From Candidatus Blautia faecipullorum (GTDB lineage Bacteria; Bacillota; Clostridia; Lachnospirales; Lachnospiraceae): 35,015 nt of DNA. The DNA lies in the NCBI GenBank assembly GCA_019115125.1, contig DXEG01000014.1, positions 1-35,015 of the forward strand, in the 5' to 3' direction. A program made the position numbers and the translations under genes. The stretch's first letter is position 1. Each line of letters begins with the position of its first letter. Below, piece after piece: positions 13,614-20,806 of this stretch. The notes beneath the pieces were generated by a model. That model made no database searches. It saw nothing but the letters and a program-made list of their open reading frames with translations, and was not told the DNA's origin.

Positions 13614-15110
13614 TTACCCCACCTCCACAATTCTGGTGGCCGCGCGGCAGGCAAAATCCCGGTCGTGCTCTACAAGGAGCATGGTCGGTTCGTACTTTTG
13701 GATCAGTTCCATAATCTGCTGCCTGGAAAAAATATCAATATAATTCATAGGCTCATCCCAGATATAGAGATGCGCTCTCTGGCACAGACTTCCCGCCAGC
13801 AGCACCTTCTTTTTTTGTCCCTGGCTGTAATCCTCCATCCTTTTTTCAAACTGAGCCCGGGAAAAATCCATTTTTCTGAGCAGAGCCAGAAATAAGGTTT
13901 CATCGATATTCAGGGTACGTGCGTACTGTTTCAACGTTCCGGACAGTCCTGAGGCGTCCTGAGGCACATAGGAAATATTCATGCCGCCCGCCAGTTCCAG
14001 CTTTCCGGTTATCAGAAGCTCTCCTGGCTCCGTCTGAAGAATTGCCTTCAGGATACTGGATTTGCCGCATCCGTTCCTTCCGTGCAGGAGGATCCGTTCC
14101 CCTCTTTTTATTTCCATATTCCAGTGGGTAAAGACGGTTTTGCCGGAACCGGCGTAGGTTAGTCCTGCGTCCTCCATGGACACAAGACGCTCTCTGTGAT
14201 GCTGCAGGGGAAACAGCTTCAGAGCCTCCGCCGTCTCAATATTTTTCAGAAGTCCTTTTTTCTCCTCCGCGGCGGCCTCCACCCTGCTTTCTATATTTTT
14301 TGACCGCTTCATCATTTTTGCGGCTTTATGGCCGATAAATCCCCGGTCCGGGCGAAGTCCCCCTGTTCTTGTCCCCTTCTTTGTCTTTTCCACCTCGTCG
14401 GACCACCTTCCGGCCTGTCTTGCCGCGCCTTCCAGTCTTCGGATATCCTTTTTCAGCTTTTCATTCTGACTGAGCTCATGGATGTCTTTCTTTTCCTTCT
14501 CCGCCTGCCAGGTGGTAAAATTTCCTTTTATCACCTCTATACCGGCTTTGTTTACCGCAAGAATGTGATCCACGCATCCGTCCAGAAAATATCGGTCGTG
14601 GGACACCAGGATAAAGCCCTTTTTTTTGTTCAAATATTCCATTACCATCTGACGTGCTTCCATATCCAGATGATTCGTCGGCTCGTCGATCAGGAGAAAC
14701 TGGTTTTCCCCCGCAAACAATACCGCCAGCATTACCTTCGTCTGCTCTCCCTTGCTCAGAGAAGAAAACGGCCGGTATAAGACCTCCGCGTCCACTCCCA
14801 AAAGAGAAAGCTCCCGGCATATTTTCCAGAATTCACAGGAGGCGTCTATATCCTCCGCGGCTTTCAGCGTGTCCTCCTCCGGATCCCTTATGACAAATGG
14901 AAAGTACTGGAAACTGACGCTGGACGTTATTTTTCCGGTACAGGAATATTTCCCTTCCAAAAGTCTCAGAAGCGTTGTCTTTCCTCTTCCGTTCCTCCCG
15001 GTCAGCCCCAGCTTCCAGTCTGTATCGATCTGAAAAGAAACATCCTCAAACACTGGCTCAAAGGCTCCTTCATAGCAAAAACTCATGTGATCCACCTGAA
15101 TCAAAGACAT
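13614..15110 (-). CDS. ABC-F ATPase, Lsa-like ribosomal protection type
   Basis: A 498-residue soluble protein with two ATPase domains and no membrane segment. ABC-F members act on the ribosome; the Lsa/Vga-like branch displaces lincosamides, streptogramins A and pleuromutilins. First Walker A is GRNGRGKTT (about 38-46), signature SKGEQTKV, Walker B LLIDEPTNHLD. The interdomain linker contains GFIGHKAAKMMKRSKNIESR, typical of this branch. The second domain has GRNGCGKSS, a modified signature YSQGQKKKV and Walker B YIWDEPMNYID. A TTG at 15128 lies upstream in frame, but GGAGG lies before the ATG at 15110. A terminator-like hairpin in the leader suggests induction by attenuation. Resistance is inferred; a housekeeping ribosome role is possible. 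Confidence 0.88.
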   Translation of the reverse strand: MSLIQVDHMSFCYEGAFEPVFEDVSFQIDTDWKLGLTGRNGRGKTTLLRLLEGKYSCTGKITSSVSFQYFPFVIRDPEEDTLKAAEDIDASCEFWKICRELSLLGVDAEVLYRPFSSLSKGEQTKVMLAVLFAGENQFLLIDEPTNHLDMEARQMVMEYLNKKKGFILVSHDRYFLDGCVDHILAVNKAGIEVIKGNFTTWQAEKEKKDIHELSQNEKLKKDIRRLEGAARQAGRWSDEVEKTKKGTRTGGLRPDRGFIGHKAAKMMKRSKNIESRVEAAAEEKKGLLKNIETAEALKLFPLQHHRERLVSMEDAGLTYAGSGKTVFTHWNMEIKRGERILLHGRNGCGKSSILKAILQTEPGELLITGKLELAGGMNISYVPQDASGLSGTLKQYARTLNIDETLFLALLRKMDFSRAQFEKRMEDYSQGQKKKVLLAGSLCQRAHLYIWDEPMNYIDIFSRQQIMELIQKYEPTMLLVEHDRDFACRAATRIVEVG

Positions 15111-15140
15111 ATGATCTCCTCCCTTCAAACAACAAAAAGA

Positions 15141-15159
15141 GCGCGGAAAATATCCGCGC
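15141..15159 (-). terminator. Attenuator-like hairpin in the ABC-F leader
   Basis: Arms GCGCGGA and TCCGCGC give a 7-bp GC-rich stem with a 5-base loop, followed on the minus strand by TCTTTTTGTT. It ends only about 20 bases before the ABC-F ribosome binding site and well after the predicted promoter. ABC-F resistance genes are often controlled by leader attenuation of this type. Confidence 0.7.
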
Positions 15160-15179
15160 CCTGTAAGCTTCCTGATATA

Positions 15180-15314
15180 TCAGTCTCTCTTATCCATATT
15201 CTCCGCCGCGTCATTTACGGCAGAGCATACATCTATACAGTTCATGCAAGGATTTTTCTGCACATGCGCACTCCGGCAGCCCTGTCTCTGGCTGCATCCG
15301 CAGTTTACGCGCAA
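15180..15314 (-). CDS. Possible cysteine-rich 44-residue leader ORF
   Basis: An open frame starting at TTG (15314) and ending at TGA. It encodes a 44-residue peptide with cysteines in the order CxC-x5-C-x9-C-x2-C-x3-C, including NPCMNCIDVC, and an acidic, basic C-terminus. I see no clear ribosome binding site; a shorter start at GTG (27 residues) is possible. It lies in the ABC-F leader between promoter and hairpin. It might be a regulatory leader peptide, a small metal-binding protein, or chance. Another short frame, ATG-AAG-ATT-TTC-TGC-AGA-TAA (six codons, around 15335-15350) with GGAAGG-like bases upstream, is an alternative leader peptide. Confidence 0.3.
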   Translation of the reverse strand: MRVNCGCSQRQGCRSAHVQKNPCMNCIDVCSAVNDAAENMDKRD

Positions 15315-15385
15315 ATATGAAATTCATATTATCTGCAGAAAATCTTCATCCTTCCATCTCCCTGTCTTGTCTTTCGGTCTTCTTT

Positions 15386-15414
15386 ACGATAACACAGTAT
15401 CCATCCTCTGTCAA
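15386..15414 (-). promoter_or_regulatory. Promoter of the ABC-F leader transcript
   Basis: On the minus strand TTGACA (15409-15414) and a weak TATCGT (15386-15391) are 17 bases apart. This gives a leader of about 270 bases before the ABC-F start, with small open frames and the hairpin at 15141-15159. The stretch 15415-15499 is AT-rich and shows nothing else. Confidence 0.55.
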
Positions 15415-15499
15415 TAAGCTGATATTTTTTCAAATAATCCCCGCTGAATGAAATTCTAAATTCCTATTTCTTTTTCAAAATATTGGAGCGTAGAATATT

Positions 15500-15643
15500 T
15501 TACAATTTAGTCATATCAAGCTTTGCCTTTTTATATTTTTCAATATATTTTTCCATTTTTATTTTGATTTTGTAATCTTTTCCCCTCAAGGCATCAAACT
15601 CATTTTGACGGATAGAACATCTTGTATAGCAATACAGCATCAT
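15500..15643 (-). CDS. Small basic hypothetical protein, 47 residues
   Basis: An open frame too short for most gene finders begins at ATG-ATG 5 bases after the stop codon of the SRAP gene. The peptide has an N-terminal part with three cysteines (YCYTRCSIRQNEFDALRG) and a lysine-rich amphipathic C-terminal part (KIKIKMEKYIEKYKK). The mix of codons and the helix pattern look coding rather than random, and the position suggests translational coupling to the SRAP gene. No Shine-Dalgarno site of its own is evident. I do not recognise the family. It could also be the remnant of a longer gene. Confidence 0.42.
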   Translation of the reverse strand: MMLYCYTRCSIRQNEFDALRGKDYKIKIKMEKYIEKYKKAKLDMTKL

Positions 15644-15648
15644 ACATT

Positions 15649-16227
15649 TTAAAACAATGACAACTGTTCATACTCCTGATGACGCTTCAGCTCCGGCCCT
15701 GAAGCTTTCAGAATGGCGGCTGTTTTTTCATTGTCGCGGATCCAGTCCGTAATCTCATCCCTTTCCAGTATCAGAGGCATACGATCATGAACCGGAAGCA
15801 TCTCTCCCGCGGCGGCTGTGGTCAGCACAATAAAATGATCTCCGTCACCAAAGCGGTTATAGATCCCCGCCATATATACAAAGGGCCTGTCCTTCACGGT
15901 AAAGGTTACTTTATTTTTGCCGGAATCCCACTCGTAAAAATGCCTTGCGGCGATCACACACCGCCTGCGCAAAGTGCTTTCCGCAAACAATTTCTTTTCC
16001 ATCGCCGTTTCTGATCTGGCATTGATCAGGAGCTGCTTTGAAAATTCCGAAGGAAAGCCCCAGCGCATTCTCTCCGCATACAGCCCCGGACGTCTTCCCG
16101 TAATCACAACGGCCATATCGGAGGGACGGATATTTCCCATACGGAAGCCTGTCTCCAGACTGATGCCGGATACGATATTTCTGATGTCCTCCATGGTCTC
16201 ATCATCAAAATAATACTGACAGCACAT
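15649..16227 (-). CDS. SRAP-domain abasic-site crosslinking protein (YedK/HMCES family)
   Basis: A 192-residue SRAP protein. The family shields abasic sites in single-stranded DNA by a covalent thiazolidine bond through Cys2. Here C2 follows the initiator Met (MCCQYYF), with N69 and R71 in INARSET, E99 in FYEW and H147 in VHDRMPL, the known active-site set. Length is slightly short for the family. The chain ends in QLSLF, matching the QL(S/D)LF sliding-clamp-binding consensus, which would bring the protein to replication sites. AGGAGG lies upstream of the ATG. A GNAT gene lies 57 bases upstream in the same direction. Function secure by motif; the clamp contact is inference. Confidence 0.93.
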   Translation of the reverse strand: MCCQYYFDDETMEDIRNIVSGISLETGFRMGNIRPSDMAVVITGRRPGLYAERMRWGFPSEFSKQLLINARSETAMEKKLFAESTLRRRCVIAARHFYEWDSGKNKVTFTVKDRPFVYMAGIYNRFGDGDHFIVLTTAAAGEMLPVHDRMPLILERDEITDWIRDNEKTAAILKASGPELKRHQEYEQLSLF

Positions 16228-16284
16228 AAAAACGCGGCCTCCTATTTTTTCTTTTCCCTGTCCGGCGTATCGGGCGGCATCGGC

Positions 16285-16821
16285 TTACTGCTTCCACTCT
16301 TCTTTGGTCAGACAGGATACATGCTCCGTCCGGATATCTCCTGTAAGCTCCCAGTAAACATCCCTGTTGGCATGGTGATAACGAAAGCCGCACTTTTCCT
16401 GGACACGCCATGATTTTTCGTTTCCGTCAAAATATCCGCACCAGATTTTCTGAAGCTTTAAGTCCTCAAATCCATGCCTCAAAAGCTCCCTCATCGCCTC
16501 AGGAATCAGCCCCTGGCCCCAGAAGGGAACCCCGATCCAATAGCTGATCTCCCCCTCGCTTTCAGGGAGGCCAAAGCTGCTGGCCGCCCCTGTCTGTAGC
16601 CCGATACAGCCTGTCGGCCGGCCTGTTTCCTTTGGCACTACCGCGTATATCTCCGGGGCAGAAAATACCTCCCTGATAACCTCGCGGCTGTTTTCCACAC
16701 TTGTATGGACCGGCCACCCCGCAATAGGGCCAACCTCCGGACTGGAGGCGTATCTGTATAAATCTTCCGCGTCTCTGTCTTCCCAGGGGCGCAGAAGCAA
16801 ACGTTCTGTCTCTAATATCAT
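16285..16821 (-). CDS. GNAT N-acetyltransferase (RimJ/RimL type)
   Basis: A 178-residue acetyltransferase from the chosen start. It opens with [21 protein letters not shown], typical of RimJ/RimL-like proteins that acetylate protein N-termini or small amines. The acetyl-CoA loop is in the region [17 protein letters not shown] (about 91-107), with a Q-x-G-x-x variant, and [13 protein letters not shown] is the usual late beta-strand/helix segment. An ATG at 16836 is also possible; GAGGA 8 bases before the ATG at 16821 makes the latter more likely. It probably shares a transcript with the SRAP gene. Substrate unknown. Confidence 0.85.
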   Translation of the reverse strand: MILETERLLLRPWEDRDAEDLYRYASSPEVGPIAGWPVHTSVENSREVIREVFSAPEIYAVVPKETGRPTGCIGLQTGAASSFGLPESEGEISYWIGVPFWGQGLIPEAMRELLRHGFEDLKLQKIWCGYFDGNEKSWRVQEKCGFRYHHANRDVYWELTGDIRTEHVSCLTKEEWKQ

Positions 16822-16885
16822 TTTTCCATTCCTCATATATTTCTATTCCTATAAAACATCTTTTACGAAATTTCCCAGAATTATA

Positions 16886-17269
16886 TCACTCGTGCAATTC
16901 AATGGGAAGACCGTCCGGATCTGCAAAAAACGTAAATTTCCCGCCTGAAAATTCGTCCGTACGCACAGGCTCCACATCTATTCCTTTTTCTTTTAGTTCA
17001 GCCACAACGCCCTCAATATCCTCCGTAAAAAATGCCAGATGACGAAGTCCCGCCGCTTCCGGCCGGGTCACACGCTTCGGCGGATGCTTTACACCAAAGA
17101 TTTCAAGCTCCGTTGTGTCGTCCACCCGGAGATCCAGCTTCCAGTCTTCCTTTTCGGGACGATAATTCTCACGGATAACCTGAAATCCCAGCTTATTTAC
17201 ATAAAAATCCTTTGAAACCTCATAATCCGAAACAATGATCGCGATATGATGTATCCTTGATAAATTCAT
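16886..17269 (-). CDS. VOC-family metalloprotein, YaeR/GloA2-like
   Basis: A 127-residue vicinal-oxygen-chelate protein, similar in length and sequence to E. coli YaeR (HHIAIIVSDYEVSKDFY, RPEAAGLRHLAF, FADPDGLPIELHE). Candidate metal ligands are H8, E56, H77 and E124. Relatives of glyoxalase I often act on small thiol or hydroxy compounds, but YaeR itself has no settled function. An in-frame ATG lies at 17323, but AGAAGGAGG lies 7 bases before the ATG at 17269, which also matches the family's N-terminus. Transcribed alone or with the downstream GNAT gene (64 bases between them). Confidence 0.88.
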   Translation of the reverse strand: MNLSRIHHIAIIVSDYEVSKDFYVNKLGFQVIRENYRPEKEDWKLDLRVDDTTELEIFGVKHPPKRVTRPEAAGLRHLAFFTEDIEGVVAELKEKGIDVEPVRTDEFSGGKFTFFADPDGLPIELHE

Positions 17270-17344
17270 AGTGAACCTCCTTCTGATTTCTGTATTCCAT
17301 CTGAAAACATTTGTCAACCGCATTTTCGTATCATTTCGTTTTAT

Positions 17345-17415
17345 TGCAACAGCCTGTTCCCATTCACAGCAGCCTCAAACATTTGCTGTTTACAGGACAA
17401 CTGTGAACAGCAGCA
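17345..17415. repeat. Imperfect inverted repeat after ABC exporter permease
   Basis: On the minus strand GTTGCTGCTGTTCACAG begins a few bases after the permease stop, and CTGTGAATGGGAACAGGCTG follows, giving several partly overlapping stems. It resembles the GTTGCAGTTCACAG palindrome at 35-66. It may act as a weak terminator. No T-run follows. Confidence 0.35.
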
Positions 17416-17420
17416 ACCGC

Positions 17421-19001
17421 TCAGCTTCTCAGCCGGAAGGTATGAGGCGCAAACCGGTAGATCAAAAAGCAGGCAGCTATAAAATACAGCGCGCAAAAAA
17501 CGATACAGCTCACGCCAAATATCAGAATCGGCATCCTGACCTGCATCAGAAAAAAGCAGATAAAATAGGTGGCGGACAATACAAGCCTGTAGGTGCCGCT
17601 TTTCATTTCTGTCCCTGCGTTATAAGGCTGCAGCAGATAATAAATCGTCAGATAGTGGACAGAAAAGAAAATGCTCATACACACGATTGACACAAAGAGC
17701 ACCGCGTAATTCAGAGGATTTTCCGTTCCGCCGGAAGCATAAAGCAGCGCCGCCAGTCCCCCGCCGATGACAATCGCCGGAAGAAGATTTATCTTGGTGA
17801 TCTCTCTCAGGCGGATCCGGAAAAGCTTTAATACCATATCTGGTTTTTTATAAAAAGAATAGGTCAAAAGACTGCGGTCACAATTCATAAACAGGGCTCT
17901 GGTAAATCCTGTTCCTCTGTTTATCGAATACATGATAAATACAAAATAGGGCAGAAATATCAGCAAAAGATCGTTGATCCTTTCCTTAATTTCAGGCCTG
18001 AGATAAAAGGCAAGAAGAATTCCCAAAAGCAAAAACAGACAGACAGCCGCGATCTTTTGGGATGAGCTCCATAATATCTTCCTGTGGCGTTTGATAAAAA
18101 GTTCATTGAGGTATTCAAAGCCTCTGCGGTTACTGGTAATCTCCGTATCCGCGCTGATGCTGTTCCTGCTCTGCTGCTGGACAGCCTGCGTCGCCTGCGC
18201 CGTGATATCCATCTGATTTGTAATCTGTCCCAAAAGCTGCTGATTCACCGCCCGGTACTCTTTAAACCGCAGTATCTTCCCCAGTCCAACGGTTCCCGCC
18301 AAAGCAAAAAACACCAGGATCACCGCCGCCGCATTTACAGGAAGAGCGATTCCCACTGCCGGAAGGCCGTAGGCCAGAACGAGCATAACTCCCACAAACA
18401 GCCAGAAATATCTGTTCAGCCTGTTTTCATTATATACAAAGCCCCTCTTTTCATAATCCCAAAGGGAAGAGGCCGCCACCGCCATTTTGATTCCCGCCAC
18501 AGAAAAAGGCAGAATCAGGCAGAGCCACAGTGAAATTCCCGCATTTCTTCCAAACCACAGAGAAAATGGAAGAAAACCCACAATCACCTTCAAAATCGCA
18601 TAGGTATAATTAACCAGAGTATACTCTCTGGCGTCCATCCTCATCAGAATCATCGCGTAATACTTATCCCTGGTGGGATTAAACAGATTCGTATTCATAA
18701 AAGATCCTATGACTGTCAGCCAGACCAGAATATGCAGGTACAGCCGTTCCGCCGGAATTTTATCATACAGTATCGCCGCTCCCGCCACCATAAAGATAAA
18801 ATACAAAAATTTTCCCAGGAAAACAGAAAGCACCTCCCAAAGCCCAGAAAGGACATTGGCGAATATTTTCAGCCCCTTTATTCGGTACAATGCATCCGGC
18901 AGGATCCGTTTCAGCAGAGGAATCTGTTTCAATGAGTAGAGAATCCCATTGACACGATATGTATTTCTCAAAGAAAAAGAAATTCTCAGCGTTCTATTCA
19001 T
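17421..19001 (-). CDS. ABC exporter membrane protein, 526 residues
   Basis: A large hydrophobic protein with about ten to twelve predicted membrane segments in two blocks: residues about 50-240 and about 315-510. Between them is a hydrophilic stretch with VNQQLLGQITNQMDITAQ and HRKILWSSSQK. I do not recognise a named family; it looks like a permease of an ABC exporter. Its start overlaps the ATPase gene by eight bases and has AGGAGG upstream, so the two are coupled. Together with the upstream small membrane protein and the PH-like protein it forms a probable LytTR-controlled operon. Cargo unknown; bacteriocin or cell-envelope functions are common for such sets but not shown here. Confidence 0.75.
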   Translation of the reverse strand: MNRTLRISFSLRNTYRVNGILYSLKQIPLLKRILPDALYRIKGLKIFANVLSGLWEVLSVFLGKFLYFIFMVAGAAILYDKIPAERLYLHILVWLTVIGSFMNTNLFNPTRDKYYAMILMRMDAREYTLVNYTYAILKVIVGFLPFSLWFGRNAGISLWLCLILPFSVAGIKMAVAASSLWDYEKRGFVYNENRLNRYFWLFVGVMLVLAYGLPAVGIALPVNAAAVILVFFALAGTVGLGKILRFKEYRAVNQQLLGQITNQMDITAQATQAVQQQSRNSISADTEITSNRRGFEYLNELFIKRHRKILWSSSQKIAAVCLFLLLGILLAFYLRPEIKERINDLLLIFLPYFVFIMYSINRGTGFTRALFMNCDRSLLTYSFYKKPDMVLKLFRIRLREITKINLLPAIVIGGGLAALLYASGGTENPLNYAVLFVSIVCMSIFFSVHYLTIYYLLQPYNAGTEMKSGTYRLVLSATYFICFFLMQVRMPILIFGVSCIVFCALYFIAACFLIYRFAPHTFRLRS

Positions 19002-19701
19002 TCTCTTCCTCCTTCAAAGCCGCAATGATCTTTTCCTTAAACTCACGGCTGTCCAGGTTCTCCTTATCCACATGCTCCAACTCTCCGTGACTGAGAAGGA
19101 CAATCTCATCACAGAGATCCAGGGCCAGATCCATAATATGAGTAGAAAAAATCGTAATCCTGCCCTGCTTTAAGGATCTTAAGAGCTGCTTCATCTCCTC
19201 AGCCACCACCACGTCCAGGGAAGTCAGAGGTTCGTCCAGAAGCAGAATATTCGGCTGGGCTATGATATTGACAAGCATCTGCATCTTATTTTTCATTCCA
19301 TGGGAATAATCCTTGAGAAGCTTATCTCTGTCCTCCGGATCAATGCTCATGTACTCAAAATATTCGTCCAGAGCTCCGGGATCCTGTATATCCTTTTCAT
19401 TGATATCCATAAAAAATTTCAGAAATTCCCGTCCTGTAAGAAATTCCGGAACTACAGGCGCGGACAGAACATAGCCGATATCTTCCGCCCGCACTTCCCG
19501 TCTGTTCCCGTTTTCTTCCAGCCAGAAGCCGCCCCCGTCTGTCCGGATATCACGGTTCAGGCAGTTGAAAAGGGTGGTCTTTCCCGCGCCGTTGCGCCCC
19601 AGAAGGCCATAAATCTTCCCGCTTTCAAAGGTGAAGCTGACGTCCTTTAAAACCTCTTTTTTCTCAAAATGCTTGGATAAATGCTCGATCACAAAATTCA
19701 T
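18994..19701 (-). CDS. ABC exporter ATP-binding protein
   Basis: A 235-residue single ATPase domain. Walker A GRNGAGKTT (about 36-44), an unusual signature YSHGMKNKM in place of LSGGQ, Walker B ILLLDEPLTSLD, and the switch His in FSTHIMD. The YSHGM type of signature is common in exporters of the antibiotic or peptide efflux classes. An ATG at 19728 lies upstream, but AAGGAG precedes the ATG at 19701, which also fits the domain start MNFVIEHLSKHF. It overlaps the 526-residue membrane protein gene downstream and should power it. Confidence 0.93.
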   Translation of the reverse strand: MNFVIEHLSKHFEKKEVLKDVSFTFESGKIYGLLGRNGAGKTTLFNCLNRDIRTDGGGFWLEENGNRREVRAEDIGYVLSAPVVPEFLTGREFLKFFMDINEKDIQDPGALDEYFEYMSIDPEDRDKLLKDYSHGMKNKMQMLVNIIAQPNILLLDEPLTSLDVVVAEEMKQLLRSLKQGRITIFSTHIMDLALDLCDEIVLLSHGELEHVDKENLDSREFKEKIIAALKEEENE

Positions 19702-19810
19702 AATATATTTCTCCTTGTTCCTCTCCAATCTTCACAGGATCATGTTAGCTATAATATATAAAACAGGACATGGAAATGCAAGAGGAAACAAGAACAAAAA
19801 TACTAAAAAT

Positions 19811-19841
19811 GTTACAGTTCACGCCATGCGTGAACTGTAAC
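19811..19841. repeat. 14-bp perfect palindrome with 3-base loop
   Basis: Arms GTTACAGTTCACGC and GCGTGAACTGTAAC around CAT, in the gap between the small membrane protein gene and the ATPase gene. It closely resembles the palindrome at 35-66 (shared core CAGTTCAC). It is followed on the minus strand by ATTTTTAGTATTTTT, so it could act as a partial terminator inside the operon. Confidence 0.7.
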
Positions 19842-19867
19842 CTAAAAACCAATACGGCTGCGGCAAA

Positions 19868-20182
19868 CTATTTTAGTATAAGTGCAGCCATCTCCGCGAA
19901 GGCGCCTATCACAAAAAATATGCCGCAGAACTTTGCCAGAGCGTTCACCACTTTGTTCTTCGCATTCTTGATGCAGAAAAGAATATCCGCGTTCAGCAGG
20001 GAAAACAATACGATCATCGTTGAATAAAAAGAGAGATTGCCGCTGTTCCCACGATACAGAGCATGGCCGCAGCCAATCCAGCTAAAGAGCAATATGATCA
20101 TGGAGATTCCCTGAAAAACCTCCTTATATTTTTTCTCATCTTCTTTCTGTATACATCCTTTTTCCAAATAACTTTCCTTCAT
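19868..20182 (-). CDS. Small membrane protein, 104 residues
   Basis: A hypothetical protein with a charged N-terminus (KEDEKKYKEVFQG) and three predicted membrane segments near residues 24-42, 52-70 and 82-102. GGAG lies 7 bases before the ATG. It is placed between the PH-like gene and the ABC exporter genes in one direction with short gaps, so it is probably part of that operon. Family not recognised. The coding call rests on the good ribosome site, the membrane pattern and the operon position. Confidence 0.7.
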   Translation of the reverse strand: MKESYLEKGCIQKEDEKKYKEVFQGISMIILLFSWIGCGHALYRGNSGNLSFYSTMIVLFSLLNADILFCIKNAKNKVVNALAKFCGIFFVIGAFAEMAALILK

Positions 20183-20219
20183 TGTCCTGCTCCTTTCTTT
20201 TTCCTGATTCTCTCCTTAT

Positions 20220-20702
20220 TCAGCACGCCAGCTTTTTCAGCGCCTCAAGGGTTCCGTCCAGATTCGTCCTGTGCCAGTTATCTTCTTTCAAAAAGCCCGC
20301 GCCGCCTATTCCGGTGTTCAGTCCGCTTATCCCCGCCGCCAGAGTACCGGAGGAGCGAAACTCGCTGAGCTCTTTCTGCTGAGCGGACAAGGCGATCTGT
20401 CCGTCCTCCGTATCCAGTTCAATCCGGTAATTCAGCATATTTTCACGGATCTCCACGCCGTGGATACGGTCATAAGGGATCTCCAGCGCTACTTCTTTTT
20501 TCAGATCCAGCATCAATTTTCCGAAAGGGATCAGGATCAATGAATTTTCACACATCTGCAGAACATAAAACTCATTGGAGAAAAAACGGGCGATCTGGTC
20601 GCTCAGGTTCGCGGGAGCGTAGGTTACTACGATCGCACGTTTTTCCATCGGTGTATATCCAGCCTTCCTTACTATTTCTTCTACTTTCTTTCTGCTTGCC
20701 AT
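20220..20702 (-). CDS. PH-like domain protein, 160 residues
   Basis: A soluble protein that looks like a bacterial PH-like fold, with alternating beta-strand segments such as YVLQMCENSLILIPF, LEIPYDRIHGVEI and NYRIELDTEDGQIALS. The C-terminal Gly-rich part has TLAAGISGLNTGIGG. No signal peptide or membrane segment. The start is supported by AAGGAGG 8-9 bases before ATG. It is the first gene behind a promoter with a 21-bp-period direct repeat and is followed by a membrane protein and ABC exporter. It may help exporter assembly or immunity. The fold assignment is tentative. Confidence 0.65.
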   Translation of the reverse strand: MASRKKVEEIVRKAGYTPMEKRAIVVTYAPANLSDQIARFFSNEFYVLQMCENSLILIPFGKLMLDLKKEVALEIPYDRIHGVEIRENMLNYRIELDTEDGQIALSAQQKELSEFRSSGTLAAGISGLNTGIGGAGFLKEDNWHRTNLDGTLEALKKLAC

Positions 20703-20733
20703 CTCAGCGTCCTCCTTGTGTTTTGTTGAGATG

Positions 20734-20762
20734 AGTATAGCAGACAGATCACCCCCGCGAAC
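20734..20762 (-). promoter_or_regulatory. Activator-dependent promoter of the PH-like/ABC exporter operon
   Basis: On the minus strand TATACT (20734-20739) has a poor -35 GTTCGC (20757-20762) at 17 bases. The direct repeat at 20768-20801 ends five bases upstream of the -35. A good -10, a weak -35 and a close upstream repeat are typical of response-regulator-activated promoters. Confidence 0.6.
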
Positions 20763-20767
20763 GTTTC

Positions 20768-20801
20768 TTTCGCCAATGGCTGTATTCGTTTCGCCAGTGG
20801 C
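20768..20801. promoter_or_regulatory. LytTR-type direct repeat operator
   Basis: TTTCGCCAATGGC (20768-20780) and TTTCGCCAGTGGC (20789-20801) match at 12 of 13 bases and start 21 bases apart, two turns of DNA. LytTR regulators bind direct repeats of this geometry. Each unit also contains a small palindrome GCCANTGGC. The regulator gene ends just beyond it, which makes that protein the likely binder. Confidence 0.7.
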
Positions 20802-20806
20802 ATTTT

